Below, in pieces: positions 43,573 to 52,410 of a stretch of DNA of 64,000 bases (the first letter of the stretch is position 1; each line of letters begins with the position of its first letter). This DNA is from CAIKLP01 sp965279595 (GTDB taxonomy: Bacteria > Bacteroidota > Bacteroidia > Sphingobacteriales > Sphingobacteriaceae): NCBI GenBank assembly GCA_965279595.1, contig OZ257246.1, forward strand, positions 806,001-870,000. Reading direction: 5' to 3'. Made by a program: the position numbers and the translations under genes. The notes below the pieces were generated by a model, which worked only from the letters and a program-made list of their open reading frames with translations, was not told where the DNA came from and did no database searches.

Positions 43573-44214
43573 CTAGTTTTCAGTTGGAGTTAATTGAATA
43601 ATTTCTTGTGGAGAAAGATAATATGCTTTTTTAAATTCTTTATACGTTTCAGTTGCATTCGATTCATTAATTATAAAATTTGTAAATGCAAACAAAGGCT
43701 TTCCCAAACCATGTGTTATCACTGATTGATCAGTCGCCCTTTCCATTTTACGTTGATATTTAGTTGAAAATTTAAATTGCAGGGCACAAAAAAACAATTC
43801 CAATTTGTTTAGTTTTTCATATTTAGAAATGTGAGCAAACTCATGCGCTAATACTCCAATTTTAGCTTCAAGGGGGAGATCCACAAAATTAAATCCTGAT
43901 TGGTTTTGGTCTGATTGATTAATGGTGATTATATAAATTCTTTCCTTTTTGAATAAGCATCTTCCTTCTGGTCTAGCTGCCATAGTGGTAGCTATTTGAT
44001 TATAAACAAATTTTATTTTAGTGTTTTTTAATTCTGGAAATGATGATAATGCAATCAAAGAAGGTAACTCAACCGCTTCCACAAAATCTTTTTCTAAGCC
44101 ATATTTTAACTTTAATTCAGATTTGCTAATTTCTATCAATTGGCCAGCAAATAGATGACTATGCCAAACAACAGTAAAAAGTGCAAGAAATAAAAAGTTC
44201 TTTTTATGGTTCAT
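43573..44214 (-). CDS. Exported HExxH metalloprotease-like protein
   Basis: The start is uncertain: the frame runs back to a TTG at 44286, but the ATG at 44214 gives a convincing signal peptide (MNHKKNFLFLALFTVVWHSH, cleaved near FAG) and a 213-residue product. The centre holds GVLAHEFAHISKYE (H124, E125, H128), the zinc motif of gluzincin/M48-like peptidases, and a later MERATDQSVITHGLG that would supply an acidic third ligand. No named family is clear to me. It lies 71 bases upstream of the helicase gene and faces the small tonB-like gene. Confidence 0.7.
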   Translation of the reverse strand: MNHKKNFLFLALFTVVWHSHLFAGQLIEISKSELKLKYGLEKDFVEAVELPSLIALSSFPELKNTKIKFVYNQIATTMAARPEGRCLFKKERIYIITINQSDQNQSGFNFVDLPLEAKIGVLAHEFAHISKYEKLNKLELFFCALQFKFSTKYQRKMERATDQSVITHGLGKPLFAFTNFIINESNATETYKEFKKAYYLSPQEIIQLTPTEN

Positions 44215-44300
44215 TACTATAAATTTGCTAATAAGTATCCTCATCTGCAAATATTTAAGAAAAAGAAGTATCTTTATTATACACAAAAATCACAGACCTA

Positions 44301-44684
44301 ATGTTAAAATATCTTTATTCACTCTTATTCGTGATAATTTGTTTTTCGGCAAATGCACAATCTGAAGAAGTTTTTGTGAAAGTTGATCAAATGCCAGAGT
44401 TTCCAGGTGGTCAAGTTGCACTAGTGAAATATATAAGCAAAAATTTACACTACCCTGCTAAAGCCAAAAAAAATAAAATTAGTGGAAGGGTGTTTGTGAG
44501 TTTCATTATTAATAAAGAAGGCCAAGTAATTGAACCTAAAATTTTAAGAGGTTTGTCTGAAGAGTGTGATGAAGAAGCTTTGCGTATTATTAAACAAATG
44601 CCAAAATGGAAACCTGGTTTGAAAGAAAACAAACCTGTTAATGTACAATTCAACATGCCACTTCAATTTGAATTGAATGAATAA
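44301..44684 (+). CDS. Exported TonB C-terminal domain protein
   Basis: The 127-residue product has a cleavable-looking signal peptide (MLKYLYSLLFVIICFSANAQ) and then a single TonB C-terminal domain: FPGGQVALVKYISKNLHYPA, RVFVSFIINKEGQVIEPKIL, GLSEECDEEALRIIKQMPKW, VQFNMPLQFEL. It lacks the cytoplasmic head, anchor helix and proline spacer of the full TonB at 23201-24007, so it is unlikely to transduce energy itself. Free-standing periplasmic TonB_C proteins are found in Bacteroidota; a competitor or structural role is possible. It faces sdhB across a terminator. Confidence 0.85.
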   Translation: MLKYLYSLLFVIICFSANAQSEEVFVKVDQMPEFPGGQVALVKYISKNLHYPAKAKKNKISGRVFVSFIINKEGQVIEPKILRGLSEECDEEALRIIKQMPKWKPGLKENKPVNVQFNMPLQFELNE

Positions 44685-44691
44685 AAATTGA

Positions 44692-44730
44692 GCAAAAAAA
44701 ATGTAGCTTGTTTTTTATAACAACCTACAT
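44692..44730 (-). terminator. sdhCAB terminator
   Basis: ATGTAGCTTGTT (44701-44712) pairs with AACAACCTACAT (44719-44730) with one mismatch, and the minus-strand stem is followed by eight thymines. It lies 22 bases after the sdhB stop. Confidence 0.8.
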
Positions 44731-44751
44731 CTCTTTAAAAAAATATTTCTA

Positions 44752-45513
44752 TTAATTATTTGAAGCAATTCCTGCCACTAAATAATCTCTATTCATTCTT
44801 GCAATATTTGTTAATGAAATTCCTTTAGGACATTCGGCTTCACATGCGCCTGTGTTGGTGCAATTTCCAAAACCTTCTTCGTCCATTTTTGCCACCATAC
44901 TTTGCACTCTCATATAACGCTCTGGTTGTCCTTGTGGTAACAACGCCAACTGAGAAACCTTAGCAGAAACAAATAACATTGCAGATGCATTTTTACAAGC
45001 TGCTACGCAAGCTCCACAACCAATACATGCTGCAGCACTAAATGACATATCAGCGTCTTCTTTACCTATTGGTAAACTATTTGCATCTTGTGAATTACCA
45101 GTGTTAACAGAGATGTATCCACCAGCAGCAATTATTCTATCAAATGCAGAACGATCAACCGCTAAATCTTTTACAATTGGAAATGCTCCTGCACGCCAAG
45201 GTTCAATTGTAATTGTTTCACCATCATGAAATGATCGCATATGTAATTGACATGTTGTGATTTTATCTTTCGGACCATGTGGTCTTCCGTTGATGTACAT
45301 GCTACACATACCGCAAATACCTTCACGACAATCATGGTCGAATGCAATTGGTTCTTCTCCTTTTACAATTAATTGTTCGTTTAAAACATCAATCATTTCT
45401 AAGAATGACATGTCTGGAGAAATATCCTTTACTTGGTAAGTGACTAACTTGCCTTCAGCTGATTTGTTTTTTTGTCTCCACACTTTAAGTGTAAGGTTCA
45501 TGTTTCCGCTCAT
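44752..45513 (-). CDS. sdhB: Succinate dehydrogenase/fumarate reductase iron-sulfur subunit
   Basis: The 253-residue protein carries a [2Fe-2S] motif (CREGICGMCSMYING), a [4Fe-4S] motif (CIGCGACVAACKNASAML) and a closing CTNTGACEAECPKGISL that would ligate the third cluster. It relays electrons from the flavoprotein SdhA to the membrane quinone site in SdhC. It is the last gene of sdhCAB and is followed by a hairpin terminator. The cysteine count is complete. Confidence 0.96.
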   Translation of the reverse strand: MSGNMNLTLKVWRQKNKSAEGKLVTYQVKDISPDMSFLEMIDVLNEQLIVKGEEPIAFDHDCREGICGMCSMYINGRPHGPKDKITTCQLHMRSFHDGETITIEPWRAGAFPIVKDLAVDRSAFDRIIAAGGYISVNTGNSQDANSLPIGKEDADMSFSAAACIGCGACVAACKNASAMLFVSAKVSQLALLPQGQPERYMRVQSMVAKMDEEGFGNCTNTGACEAECPKGISLTNIARMNRDYLVAGIASNN

Positions 45514-45564
45514 CGTTTTTAATTTGAGATTTTAGAATTAAGTATTTCTCTGAATCCTATTTTC

Positions 45565-47544
45565 TTATTTATAACTTCTTTGTGCAATCTTAATATTATC
45601 GTATTTCAATTCTTCTTTATGAAGTTCGAAATTGCTTTGCCCTTTAAATTCCCATGCAGATACATATGCATATTTTTCATCATCACGCATAGCTTCACCT
45701 TCTTCTGTTTGATACTCTTCACGGAAATGACCACCACATGATTCATTTCTGTTTAATGCATCCATACACATCAATTCACCAAGTTCAAGGAAATCAGCAA
45801 CTCTACCAGCTTTTTCTAATTCTGGATTAAATTCATCCGCAGTTCCTGGAACTTTGACATTCTCCCAAAATTCTTTTTGTAATGCACGAATTTCTTCGAT
45901 CGCTTCTTTTAAACCAGATTCAGTTCTTGCCATCCCACATTTATCCCACATTATTTTTCCTAACTTTTTATGGAAATGATCAACCGATTTGCTTCCATTT
46001 ATACTTAAGAATTTATTTATTTTTTCTTGAACATCTTTCTCAGCATTTACAAACGCTTCATGATCTGTGGAGATAGCACCAGTACTAATTTCCTTTGATA
46101 AATAAGAACCAATTGTATAAGGAATAACAAAATATCCATCTGCTAAACCTTGCATTAATGCAGAAGCTCCTAATCTGTTTGCACCATGATCTGAAAAATT
46201 AGCTTCACCCAAGGCATACAATCCTGGAACAGTAGTCATCAGGTTATAATCAACCCAAAGTCCGCCCATTGTATAATGCACAGCAGGATAAATTCTCATT
46301 GCAGTTTCATATGGATTTTCACCTGTGATTTGTTGATACATATCAAACAAGTTGCCATACTTTTCTTTTACAACTTCTTTACCCATTTGACGTATGGTAG
46401 CTGCATCTGCATTCTCTAAACCTTTCTTGCTTGCTTCAATGTGACCATAACGATCCATGTTAAAAGCAAAATCTAAATACACAGCCATTTTTGAATTCCC
46501 TACACCATATCCAGCATCACATCTTTCTTTCGCAGCTCTTGAAGCCACATCTCTTGGAACTAAATTTCCAAAAGCAGGATATCTTCTTTCTAGATAATAA
46601 TCTCTCTCCTCTTCCGGAATATCAATAGGTTTTCTTGTATCATCTTTTTTCTTAGGCACCCAAATTCTTCCATCATTTCTTAATGATTCAGACATGAGTG
46701 TTAACTTTGATTGATGATCACCTGATACAGGAATACATGTTGGATGTATTTGTGTAAAACAAGGATTACCAAAAAATGCCCCTTTTTTATGCGCTTTCCA
46801 TGCAGCAGTTACATTTGAACCCATTGCATTGGTTGATAAATAGAATACATTTCCGTAACCACCAGAACATAATAATACGGCATGTCCAAAATGTCTTTCT
46901 AGTTTTCCTGTTGTTAAATCTCTTGCAATAATTCCTCTACACTTACCATCTATATTAACAACTTCCAACATTTCATGACGAGCATACATTTTAACTGCAC
47001 CCATTCCAACTTGACGTTGTAATCCTGAATATGCACCTAAAAGTAATTGTTGTCCTGTTTGTCCAGCTGCATAAAATGTACGTTGTACTTGTGTTCCACC
47101 GAATGAACGATTAGATAACATTCCACCATATTCACGAGCGAAAGGCACACCTTGTGCAACACACTGGTCAATGATTCCTGAGCTTACTTCTGCAAGACGA
47201 TAAACATTTGCTTCACGTGCTCTATAATCTCCACCTTTAATAGTATCATAAAATAAACGATAAACAGAGTCGCCATCATTTTGATAATTTTTTGCAGCAT
47301 TGATTCCACCTTGTGCTGCAATTGAATGCGCTCTACGTGCAGAATCTTGAAAACAAAATACTTTTACCTTGTAACCCAGTTCAGCCAAAGATGCTGCAGC
47401 AGAAGCTCCAGCAAGACCAGAACCAACTACAATAATTTCTAAATTTCTTTTATTCGCGGGATTCACTAAAGGAACTGATGAACGATACTTTGTCCACTTC
47501 TGTTCTAGAGTACCTTCAGGAATTTTTGCATCAAGTATTGACAT
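45565..47544 (-). CDS. sdhA: Succinate dehydrogenase/fumarate reductase flavoprotein subunit
   Basis: The 659-residue protein has the FAD-binding start VVGSGLAGASAAASLAELGY, the HSIAAQGGINAAKNYQNDGD motif with the histidine that attaches FAD covalently, the substrate-site HPTCIP and the dicarboxylate loop GANRLGASALMQGLADGYF. It oxidises succinate to fumarate or the reverse. It lies 51 bases upstream of sdhB and 22 bases after sdhC. The order C-A-B and the single cytochrome subunit match the type B enzymes of Bacteroidota and Wolinella. Confidence 0.97.
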   Translation of the reverse strand: MSILDAKIPEGTLEQKWTKYRSSVPLVNPANKRNLEIIVVGSGLAGASAAASLAELGYKVKVFCFQDSARRAHSIAAQGGINAAKNYQNDGDSVYRLFYDTIKGGDYRAREANVYRLAEVSSGIIDQCVAQGVPFAREYGGMLSNRSFGGTQVQRTFYAAGQTGQQLLLGAYSGLQRQVGMGAVKMYARHEMLEVVNIDGKCRGIIARDLTTGKLERHFGHAVLLCSGGYGNVFYLSTNAMGSNVTAAWKAHKKGAFFGNPCFTQIHPTCIPVSGDHQSKLTLMSESLRNDGRIWVPKKKDDTRKPIDIPEEERDYYLERRYPAFGNLVPRDVASRAAKERCDAGYGVGNSKMAVYLDFAFNMDRYGHIEASKKGLENADAATIRQMGKEVVKEKYGNLFDMYQQITGENPYETAMRIYPAVHYTMGGLWVDYNLMTTVPGLYALGEANFSDHGANRLGASALMQGLADGYFVIPYTIGSYLSKEISTGAISTDHEAFVNAEKDVQEKINKFLSINGSKSVDHFHKKLGKIMWDKCGMARTESGLKEAIEEIRALQKEFWENVKVPGTADEFNPELEKAGRVADFLELGELMCMDALNRNESCGGHFREEYQTEEGEAMRDDEKYAYVSAWEFKGQSNFELHKEELKYDNIKIAQRSYK

Positions 47545-47566
47545 ATATACAATCTTAATTAATTAC

Positions 47567-48238
47567 TTATTTGATTAAACCCATGTAAATTGCAATTGGC
47601 ATTGCTGCAAATACGATAGGTAATATAATTGAAACCCAAACACCAATCATTTTGATTAATGGAGTATACTTTACATGATTCAATCCTAATGTTTGGAATG
47701 CTGATTGAAACCCATGCAATAAATGGTAACCTAATGAAACCATTGCTAAACAATATAAAATCACTACCCACAAAACAGCAAACACTTCTTTCATTTCATT
47801 GAATAAAGTTTCTCTACCACTTGTGATTTCATCTGTAAATCTACTTACTACCCAAAAGTGCCTTAAATGTATGATTAGAAAAATCAAAAGTAGTGTTCCT
47901 AATAAACCCATAGAACGGCTATACCATTTACTGTTTGCAGATGCGTTATTGCTAGCATAAGCTACTGGTCTTGCTTTTCTATTTGACCTTGTTAAAATAG
48001 CTGCTTGCACAATATGCCAAATCAGTCCAACAAACAAAACAATTTCCATAGCACGAATCAACCAATTGGTTGCCATAAACTCAGCACCTTTGTTGAATGT
48101 TTCGCCACCATCATTTACAAAAATTAAGGCATTCAAAAAGCAATGAACAAATAAAAAGCTTACCAAAAATAATCCGGTAATACCCATTATTAGCTTTTTG
48201 CCTAATGATGATTTTAACATTGAAGAAGAATTACTCAT
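47567..48238 (-). CDS. sdhC: Succinate dehydrogenase cytochrome b subunit
   Basis: The 223-residue protein has five hydrophobic helices, with histidines placed to bind two hemes: SFLFVHCFLNALIFVNDGGE, IWHIVQAAILT, LLIFLIIHLRHFW and MVSLGYHLLHGFQSAFQTLG. This is the large single-subunit type B anchor that replaces SdhC plus SdhD. It holds SdhAB on the cytoplasmic side and exchanges electrons with menaquinone. A TACATTTG -7 box lies 27 bases upstream of the start, so the sdh operon begins here. Confidence 0.94.
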   Translation of the reverse strand: MSNSSSMLKSSLGKKLIMGITGLFLVSFLFVHCFLNALIFVNDGGETFNKGAEFMATNWLIRAMEIVLFVGLIWHIVQAAILTRSNRKARPVAYASNNASANSKWYSRSMGLLGTLLLIFLIIHLRHFWVVSRFTDEITSGRETLFNEMKEVFAVLWVVILYCLAMVSLGYHLLHGFQSAFQTLGLNHVKYTPLIKMIGVWVSIILPIVFAAMPIAIYMGLIK

Positions 48239-48264
48239 AGTTTTTAATCCTAATATATTGAACG

Positions 48265-48272
48265 CAAATGTA
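48265..48272 (-). promoter_or_regulatory. sdhC promoter -7 box
   Basis: TACATTTG on the minus strand matches TAnnTTTG, 27 bases upstream of the sdhC start codon. Confidence 0.5.
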
Positions 48273-48499
48273 TTTATTCTGAAATTGGGAATGGAAAGAT
48301 AGAAAAATTTAGACTGATTCTAATTTGCAATTTTACTCGTTTTTAGAAAACAAATGGTTCAAACTGTTATCAATCAGCTCGATAATTGGGAAAAGCTTTT
48401 AATTAAATGATTTTCTTTTTTATGAACATATTGGGATTTAGCTCTTTTTATGGTTAAAAACGTTGTAAAACCAATAGATTCTTCTGTTTTTTAAACATA

Positions 48500-48538
48500 A
48501 AAAAAGGTGACCAGCCTTAACCTGATCACCTTTTTAAT
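48500..48538 (-). terminator. Terminator of the T9SS cargo gene
   Basis: On the minus strand AAAAAGGTGATCAG pairs with CTGGTCACCTTTTT (one G-T pair), and seven thymines follow. The A-run on the other side means it could also act in the plus direction. Confidence 0.8.
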
Positions 48539-48552
48539 AAAATATCTCTAGC

Positions 48553-50901
48553 CTATTTTTTTATAATTAATCTTTGTGAATAGTTGTTTGAACCTTGAGT
48601 CACTTTAACTAAATACATTCCATTTGGTAATTCTTTTAAATCAATTTTGTTGTCTATAAGATTGTGCTTTTTAATCTTTATTTTTCCCAAAAAGTCAATG
48701 ACTTCAACACTTGCCTCAACACCTAGATTTTGCGTCAATTTAATTCTTACACTTTCGCTTGTTGGGTTTGGATATAAAACAAAACCTTGCTTTTCATTTA
48801 TATGATTAAATACACCAACCCCTTTCTGACCAATTTGTCCATATAATCCAGTACCTGTACCAACTAATAAGTCATCAAAATATAACACATAAATTTGCGT
48901 ACCTACTGGATAAGTATAACCTAATGTCCAAGAACTAGCTGAGGTAGGTAAATAATAAATTTCATTATCTACAGCTACATATACGGTATCATGCCCAAGC
49001 GTAATAGCATGGCCTTGTTTGCCATTTACAAAAGGAAAACCAGAAGTTGTAAATGGAGTCCATTTATTAGTAGCTGTGATGGGCTTGTAATATGCGATTG
49101 GGTGATTAATTCCTGCATCAGTTCCTGATGCAAAAACAGTATCGCCTGTGCTGCTCACTTCCAAATCTTTAATGCTTGCAACAATTAAAGATCCTGTACT
49201 TGTATTGATTGCATTCATGTCTTGTGTAGCAGTCCAAGTTGTACCTGATTTTACTACTCTATAAATACTTCTACCGGTTGGTGCTGCTAATTCATAATCA
49301 ACACCTACATATGCTACAGTGTCAGCACCTTCTTTTGTAAACACGATATCATACACATCAACATCTTTAGCAGGAATTGCTGAAACATCTAATTTTATTT
49401 GCGACCAAGTGAGTCCACTATTATTTGAATAAAACAATCCACCTTTATCTGTTCCTTGTAAAGTATATCCAGCAAACACAATGGATGTATCGAATTTGCA
49501 AACCTCAATCGCCTCACAAACTATACCACCTGTCCAATTATATGGTGCATCTTCTGGTGAAAAAAGTCTTGTCCAATTTCTTCCTGAATTTAATGTTTTA
49601 TAAACTCTTGAGTTTCCAACATAAGCCTTGTTTGTATCTAAAATCATTTCAACTGAATAGTATGGAGAGCCATCACCATTGGGAAACATTGCATTGCTCC
49701 AACTTGCTGAAGTTGTATAATTCGTTACTCTTCTAATTCCAGCTTTAGAAGCTAACCATCCAGTTTTTTTGTCCGCACTCATGTCGAAATCATTTACCTG
49801 AACCGCCTCAACTCCTTCATCTATTTCAAAAATATTAAAGCCTTCATTGATAGAAGCACCAATACCTTGATCTGTTGTCATGTATACAATATTGGTATCA
49901 AGAGGGTCAGCATATACCGTTCCATCATTAGGGTGAGTTTCAAATCCAGTTTGTCCAAATGTAATCCATGAACCACTTGCACCTCTATTATTACTTGCTG
50001 CTTTTGTATAATAAACGTGATAATTGCTTGATGTTCCACTAAACGAAAGCACTTCACCACCTACTCCATCTATTCCTGTATTCACATTAGTAAATAATGT
50101 ATCGTTGTCCGAAAATGAAATTTGTTTGAAGCCTGGACCATTTGGTGAACCAGCAATAAATAATCTTCCATCCATAGCAATTCCGAATGCTTTAAATTCA
50201 TACCCTACTGATAAAGTTGTTGGACTAATATCATTAAAAATTGTTGATGAATTAAATGAATTATAAGAGGCTGAAGATTGATATAATTTCAAAGTAGAAT
50301 TTGATCCAGGATAAAATAAATAAAGCAAATTGTTGATTGGATCAACTGCAAATTTCAAGAAACCTGCACCAATTGGAAATGCAATTGGTGAACCCGCAGA
50401 TGCAGTAAAATTGCCACTTCCATCCAATGTGCCAAAATAAAAATTGTTATTGTTTGTATAAAATAAATTATTAGCATAAATAAAAACATTTACGTTAACA
50501 CCATTAATAAATTCTGTAGCTGTGCTTGCAGCAACTGTCGTTCTGTAAATCTTATTTCCTAAAGGAAAATAAATTACACCAGAGCTCGAATGCACTTGCA
50601 AATTTTGAATTCCTCCGCCGAAATTATTATCGGCATCAAGTGAGGGCACTTTATAGAATGTTCCAAAAGATGCTGCAGCAATTGCTGGTGTTTTTACATC
50701 TGCATAAAAAACAGAATTTGCACTTTCTGTTGCAATAAAAATACGCGTTGTGTCAGATTTATACGCATATCCATTGATTGCATTTATTCTTCCACCATAC
50801 ACATTTTCTACTTCCGGTTTGGTTAATTGTGCAAAGCAATTATTAATTAATGAGGAAATAAAAAACAGGAAAATAATTAAAGAGTAGCATTTCTTTTTCA
50901 T
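48553..50901 (-). CDS. Type IX secretion cargo protein with beta-propeller repeats
   Basis: The 782-residue protein has a signal peptide (MKKKCYSLIIFLFFISSLIN) and ends in a type A Por secretion sorting domain: FVLYPNPTSESVRIKLTQN, ASVEVIDFLGKIKIKK, DLKELPNGMYLVKVTQG and a final KK. That domain directs export through the type IX system and is then cleaved. The body contains BNR/sialidase-like turns such as NSGRNWTRLF and NSGLTWSQIK, and other aspartate-rich loops typical of beta-propellers. No catalytic site is recognised, so a surface or extracellular structural or binding role is more likely than a sialidase. It is transcribed alone and has a strong terminator. Confidence 0.87.
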   Translation of the reverse strand: MKKKCYSLIIFLFFISSLINNCFAQLTKPEVENVYGGRINAINGYAYKSDTTRIFIATESANSVFYADVKTPAIAAASFGTFYKVPSLDADNNFGGGIQNLQVHSSSGVIYFPLGNKIYRTTVAASTATEFINGVNVNVFIYANNLFYTNNNNFYFGTLDGSGNFTASAGSPIAFPIGAGFLKFAVDPINNLLYLFYPGSNSTLKLYQSSASYNSFNSSTIFNDISPTTLSVGYEFKAFGIAMDGRLFIAGSPNGPGFKQISFSDNDTLFTNVNTGIDGVGGEVLSFSGTSSNYHVYYTKAASNNRGASGSWITFGQTGFETHPNDGTVYADPLDTNIVYMTTDQGIGASINEGFNIFEIDEGVEAVQVNDFDMSADKKTGWLASKAGIRRVTNYTTSASWSNAMFPNGDGSPYYSVEMILDTNKAYVGNSRVYKTLNSGRNWTRLFSPEDAPYNWTGGIVCEAIEVCKFDTSIVFAGYTLQGTDKGGLFYSNNSGLTWSQIKLDVSAIPAKDVDVYDIVFTKEGADTVAYVGVDYELAAPTGRSIYRVVKSGTTWTATQDMNAINTSTGSLIVASIKDLEVSSTGDTVFASGTDAGINHPIAYYKPITATNKWTPFTTSGFPFVNGKQGHAITLGHDTVYVAVDNEIYYLPTSASSWTLGYTYPVGTQIYVLYFDDLLVGTGTGLYGQIGQKGVGVFNHINEKQGFVLYPNPTSESVRIKLTQNLGVEASVEVIDFLGKIKIKKHNLIDNKIDLKELPNGMYLVKVTQGSNNYSQRLIIKK

Positions 50902-51034
50902 AATTGATCAGTTTAGGTAATTTGGTTTTGCCCTATGACTTTTTACTAAGCCATTGGTTTAATTAGGTATTCAAAAAATATTTGAAACAGGGTAATTGAA
51001 AATTGCTTTTTAAAGAATTCTAATTTTTATGGTA

Positions 51035-51463
51035 TTACTTTTTACCCGAAGCAAAACTTCTTAAATATTGATAAAGATTTGCATAAGATTGGGTGGAATC
51101 ATTTAATTCTGCCCAACTGATGGTGTGTATGATTGAATCTTTTTGAAGAATAATATTGTAAGTCATATTACCTGGCACTTGATGATTAACTTGATGAATG
51201 CCTGTTGATAAAACTTTATCAAATACAAGTTTCACAGAATCTGGAGTTGTTAATCTTAGAAAAGTTTGCCTTGCTGGTTTGCCAGCCAATTGATAAACAT
51301 TGCTTATTTCGCCATTTTTATCGATTGCATACCCAGTAACATTTCCAGTGAATCCACCACCTCGAGTGACTCTTATAACATCAAACGGATAGCTTGGAAT
51401 CTTTTTTATTTTGGGTGAACAAGAAGCAACGATTAAAACAAATACAATCAACAAGTTTCTCAT
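51035..51463 (-). CDS. Small lipoprotein of unknown function
   Basis: The 142-residue product starts with a lipoprotein signal (MRNLLIVFVLIVASCSPKIK, acylated cysteine 15). The mature part begins with the FDVIRVTRGGGFTGNVTGYA motif, then has the pattern KNGEISNVYQ and a helix-rich end (AELNDSTQSYANLYQYLRSF). It resembles other short Bacteroidota lipoproteins of unknown function. It lies 72 bases downstream of the isoaspartyl peptidase gene in the same direction and may share that transcript, but the sequence gives no functional link to cyanophycin. Confidence 0.7.
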   Translation of the reverse strand: MRNLLIVFVLIVASCSPKIKKIPSYPFDVIRVTRGGGFTGNVTGYAIDKNGEISNVYQLAGKPARQTFLRLTTPDSVKLVFDKVLSTGIHQVNHQVPGNMTYNIILQKDSIIHTISWAELNDSTQSYANLYQYLRSFASGKK

Positions 51464-51535
51464 AAATCTAATTTACAATTAATAAATTAAAAGCTATAAT
51501 AAGTGTGATTCTTTGAAAGAAGGGTTTCTCAATTC

Positions 51536-52378
51536 CTATTCGAATGCTTTTACAATTCCATTTTCACAACTTGCCCAAACCATATATGGAAAGGAATCTT
51601 GACTAAACAAATCACCACTTTTTGTAATTGCAATTGCACCTGCAAAACCATCTATTAATTTCAACTCTTCAAATGTTTTCTTGAAAGCGTTTTTTATTGG
51701 CATACCATCCGTCACTCTTGTAACTATGTTTGAAGCTATTGCTGCACTTACAATGTCTTCTCCAACTCCCGTGCATGAAACCGCTGCAAATTCATTTGCA
51801 AAATTACCCGCAGTTGTTGCAGAGTCAGATATTCTCCCAACAAGCTCAAAGCCTTTACCACCGGTCGATGTAGCCGCAGCTAAGTTTCCATTTTGATCTA
51901 AAGCTACACAGCCTACCGTGCCCAAACCACTAGCTGCTAATTTGGTTTCGTATTCTTTTCTTCTTTGATGTGTTTCTGGATTAAAAAACTCAAATCCGTT
52001 TTGATAAGCATATTTATTTGCACCTTCTCCACCCAATACCCTGTCATCTTCTTTCATTAATAAAGAAGCAACTTGAATTGGGTTTTTTACATTTTGAATA
52101 TTTATGACACCTGAAAATTTCTTTGATTTTCCATCCATTATTGAGGCACTCATTCTGATATGTCCATCACTCTGTATTTGTGAACCAATACCAGCATTGA
52201 ATAAAACATCATCTTCTAGCAGTGATACAACATATACCACTGTTTCAAGAGCAGAATGGGTTTGCAAGAAATGATAGCCTTTTTCAACAATTGTTTTCAA
52301 TGCATTTTGCTTAGCCATCTTCACTTCAATAGAAGTGTTTGATTCACTAAAAAAACCACCGTGAATTATCAGTTTCAT
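51536..52378 (-). CDS. iaaA: Isoaspartyl peptidase/L-asparaginase (Ntn hydrolase)
   Basis: The 280-residue precursor belongs to the plant-type asparaginase family. The autocleavage site is visible at GLGTVGCVALDQNGN, with T154 the N-terminal nucleophile of the beta subunit, followed by AAATSTGGKGFELVGRISDS with the substrate-binding residues. The N-terminal alpha part begins IIHGGFF. These enzymes split beta-aspartyl dipeptides and L-asparagine. Directly downstream of cphB, the likely substrate is beta-Asp-Arg released from cyanophycin, giving aspartate and arginine. It is slightly shorter than the usual 300-320 residues, mainly in the linker. Start chosen at the only nearby ATG. Confidence 0.9.
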   Translation of the reverse strand: MKLIIHGGFFSESNTSIEVKMAKQNALKTIVEKGYHFLQTHSALETVVYVVSLLEDDVLFNAGIGSQIQSDGHIRMSASIMDGKSKKFSGVINIQNVKNPIQVASLLMKEDDRVLGGEGANKYAYQNGFEFFNPETHQRRKEYETKLAASGLGTVGCVALDQNGNLAAATSTGGKGFELVGRISDSATTAGNFANEFAAVSCTGVGEDIVSAAIASNIVTRVTDGMPIKNAFKKTFEELKLIDGFAGAIAITKSGDLFSQDSFPYMVWASCENGIVKAFE

Positions 52379-52410
52379 ATTTTAATATTAGTTCTGTGAA
52401 AACAAAAAAA

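Larger units (their letters stand above)
48239..48552. other. Intergenic region (314 bases) between sdhC and the T9SS cargo gene
   Basis: This AT-rich stretch holds the sdhC promoter box at its left side (48265-48272) and the terminator of the T9SS cargo gene at its right (48500-48538). The roughly 225 bases between them contain no frame longer than about 20 codons, no tRNA-like fold and no repeat that I can see. Confidence 0.7.

Noticed and set aside
49425..49736. Plus-strand frame of 103 codons opposite the T9SS cargo gene
   Set aside because: The host gene shows clear signal peptide and sorting domain; the antisense frame has random Leu/Lys/His-rich composition.
48553..50901. Sialidase function from BNR-like repeats
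   Set aside because: Repeats resemble BNR turns, but no catalytic arginine triad or FRIP motif is visible, so only a beta-propeller T9SS cargo is claimed.
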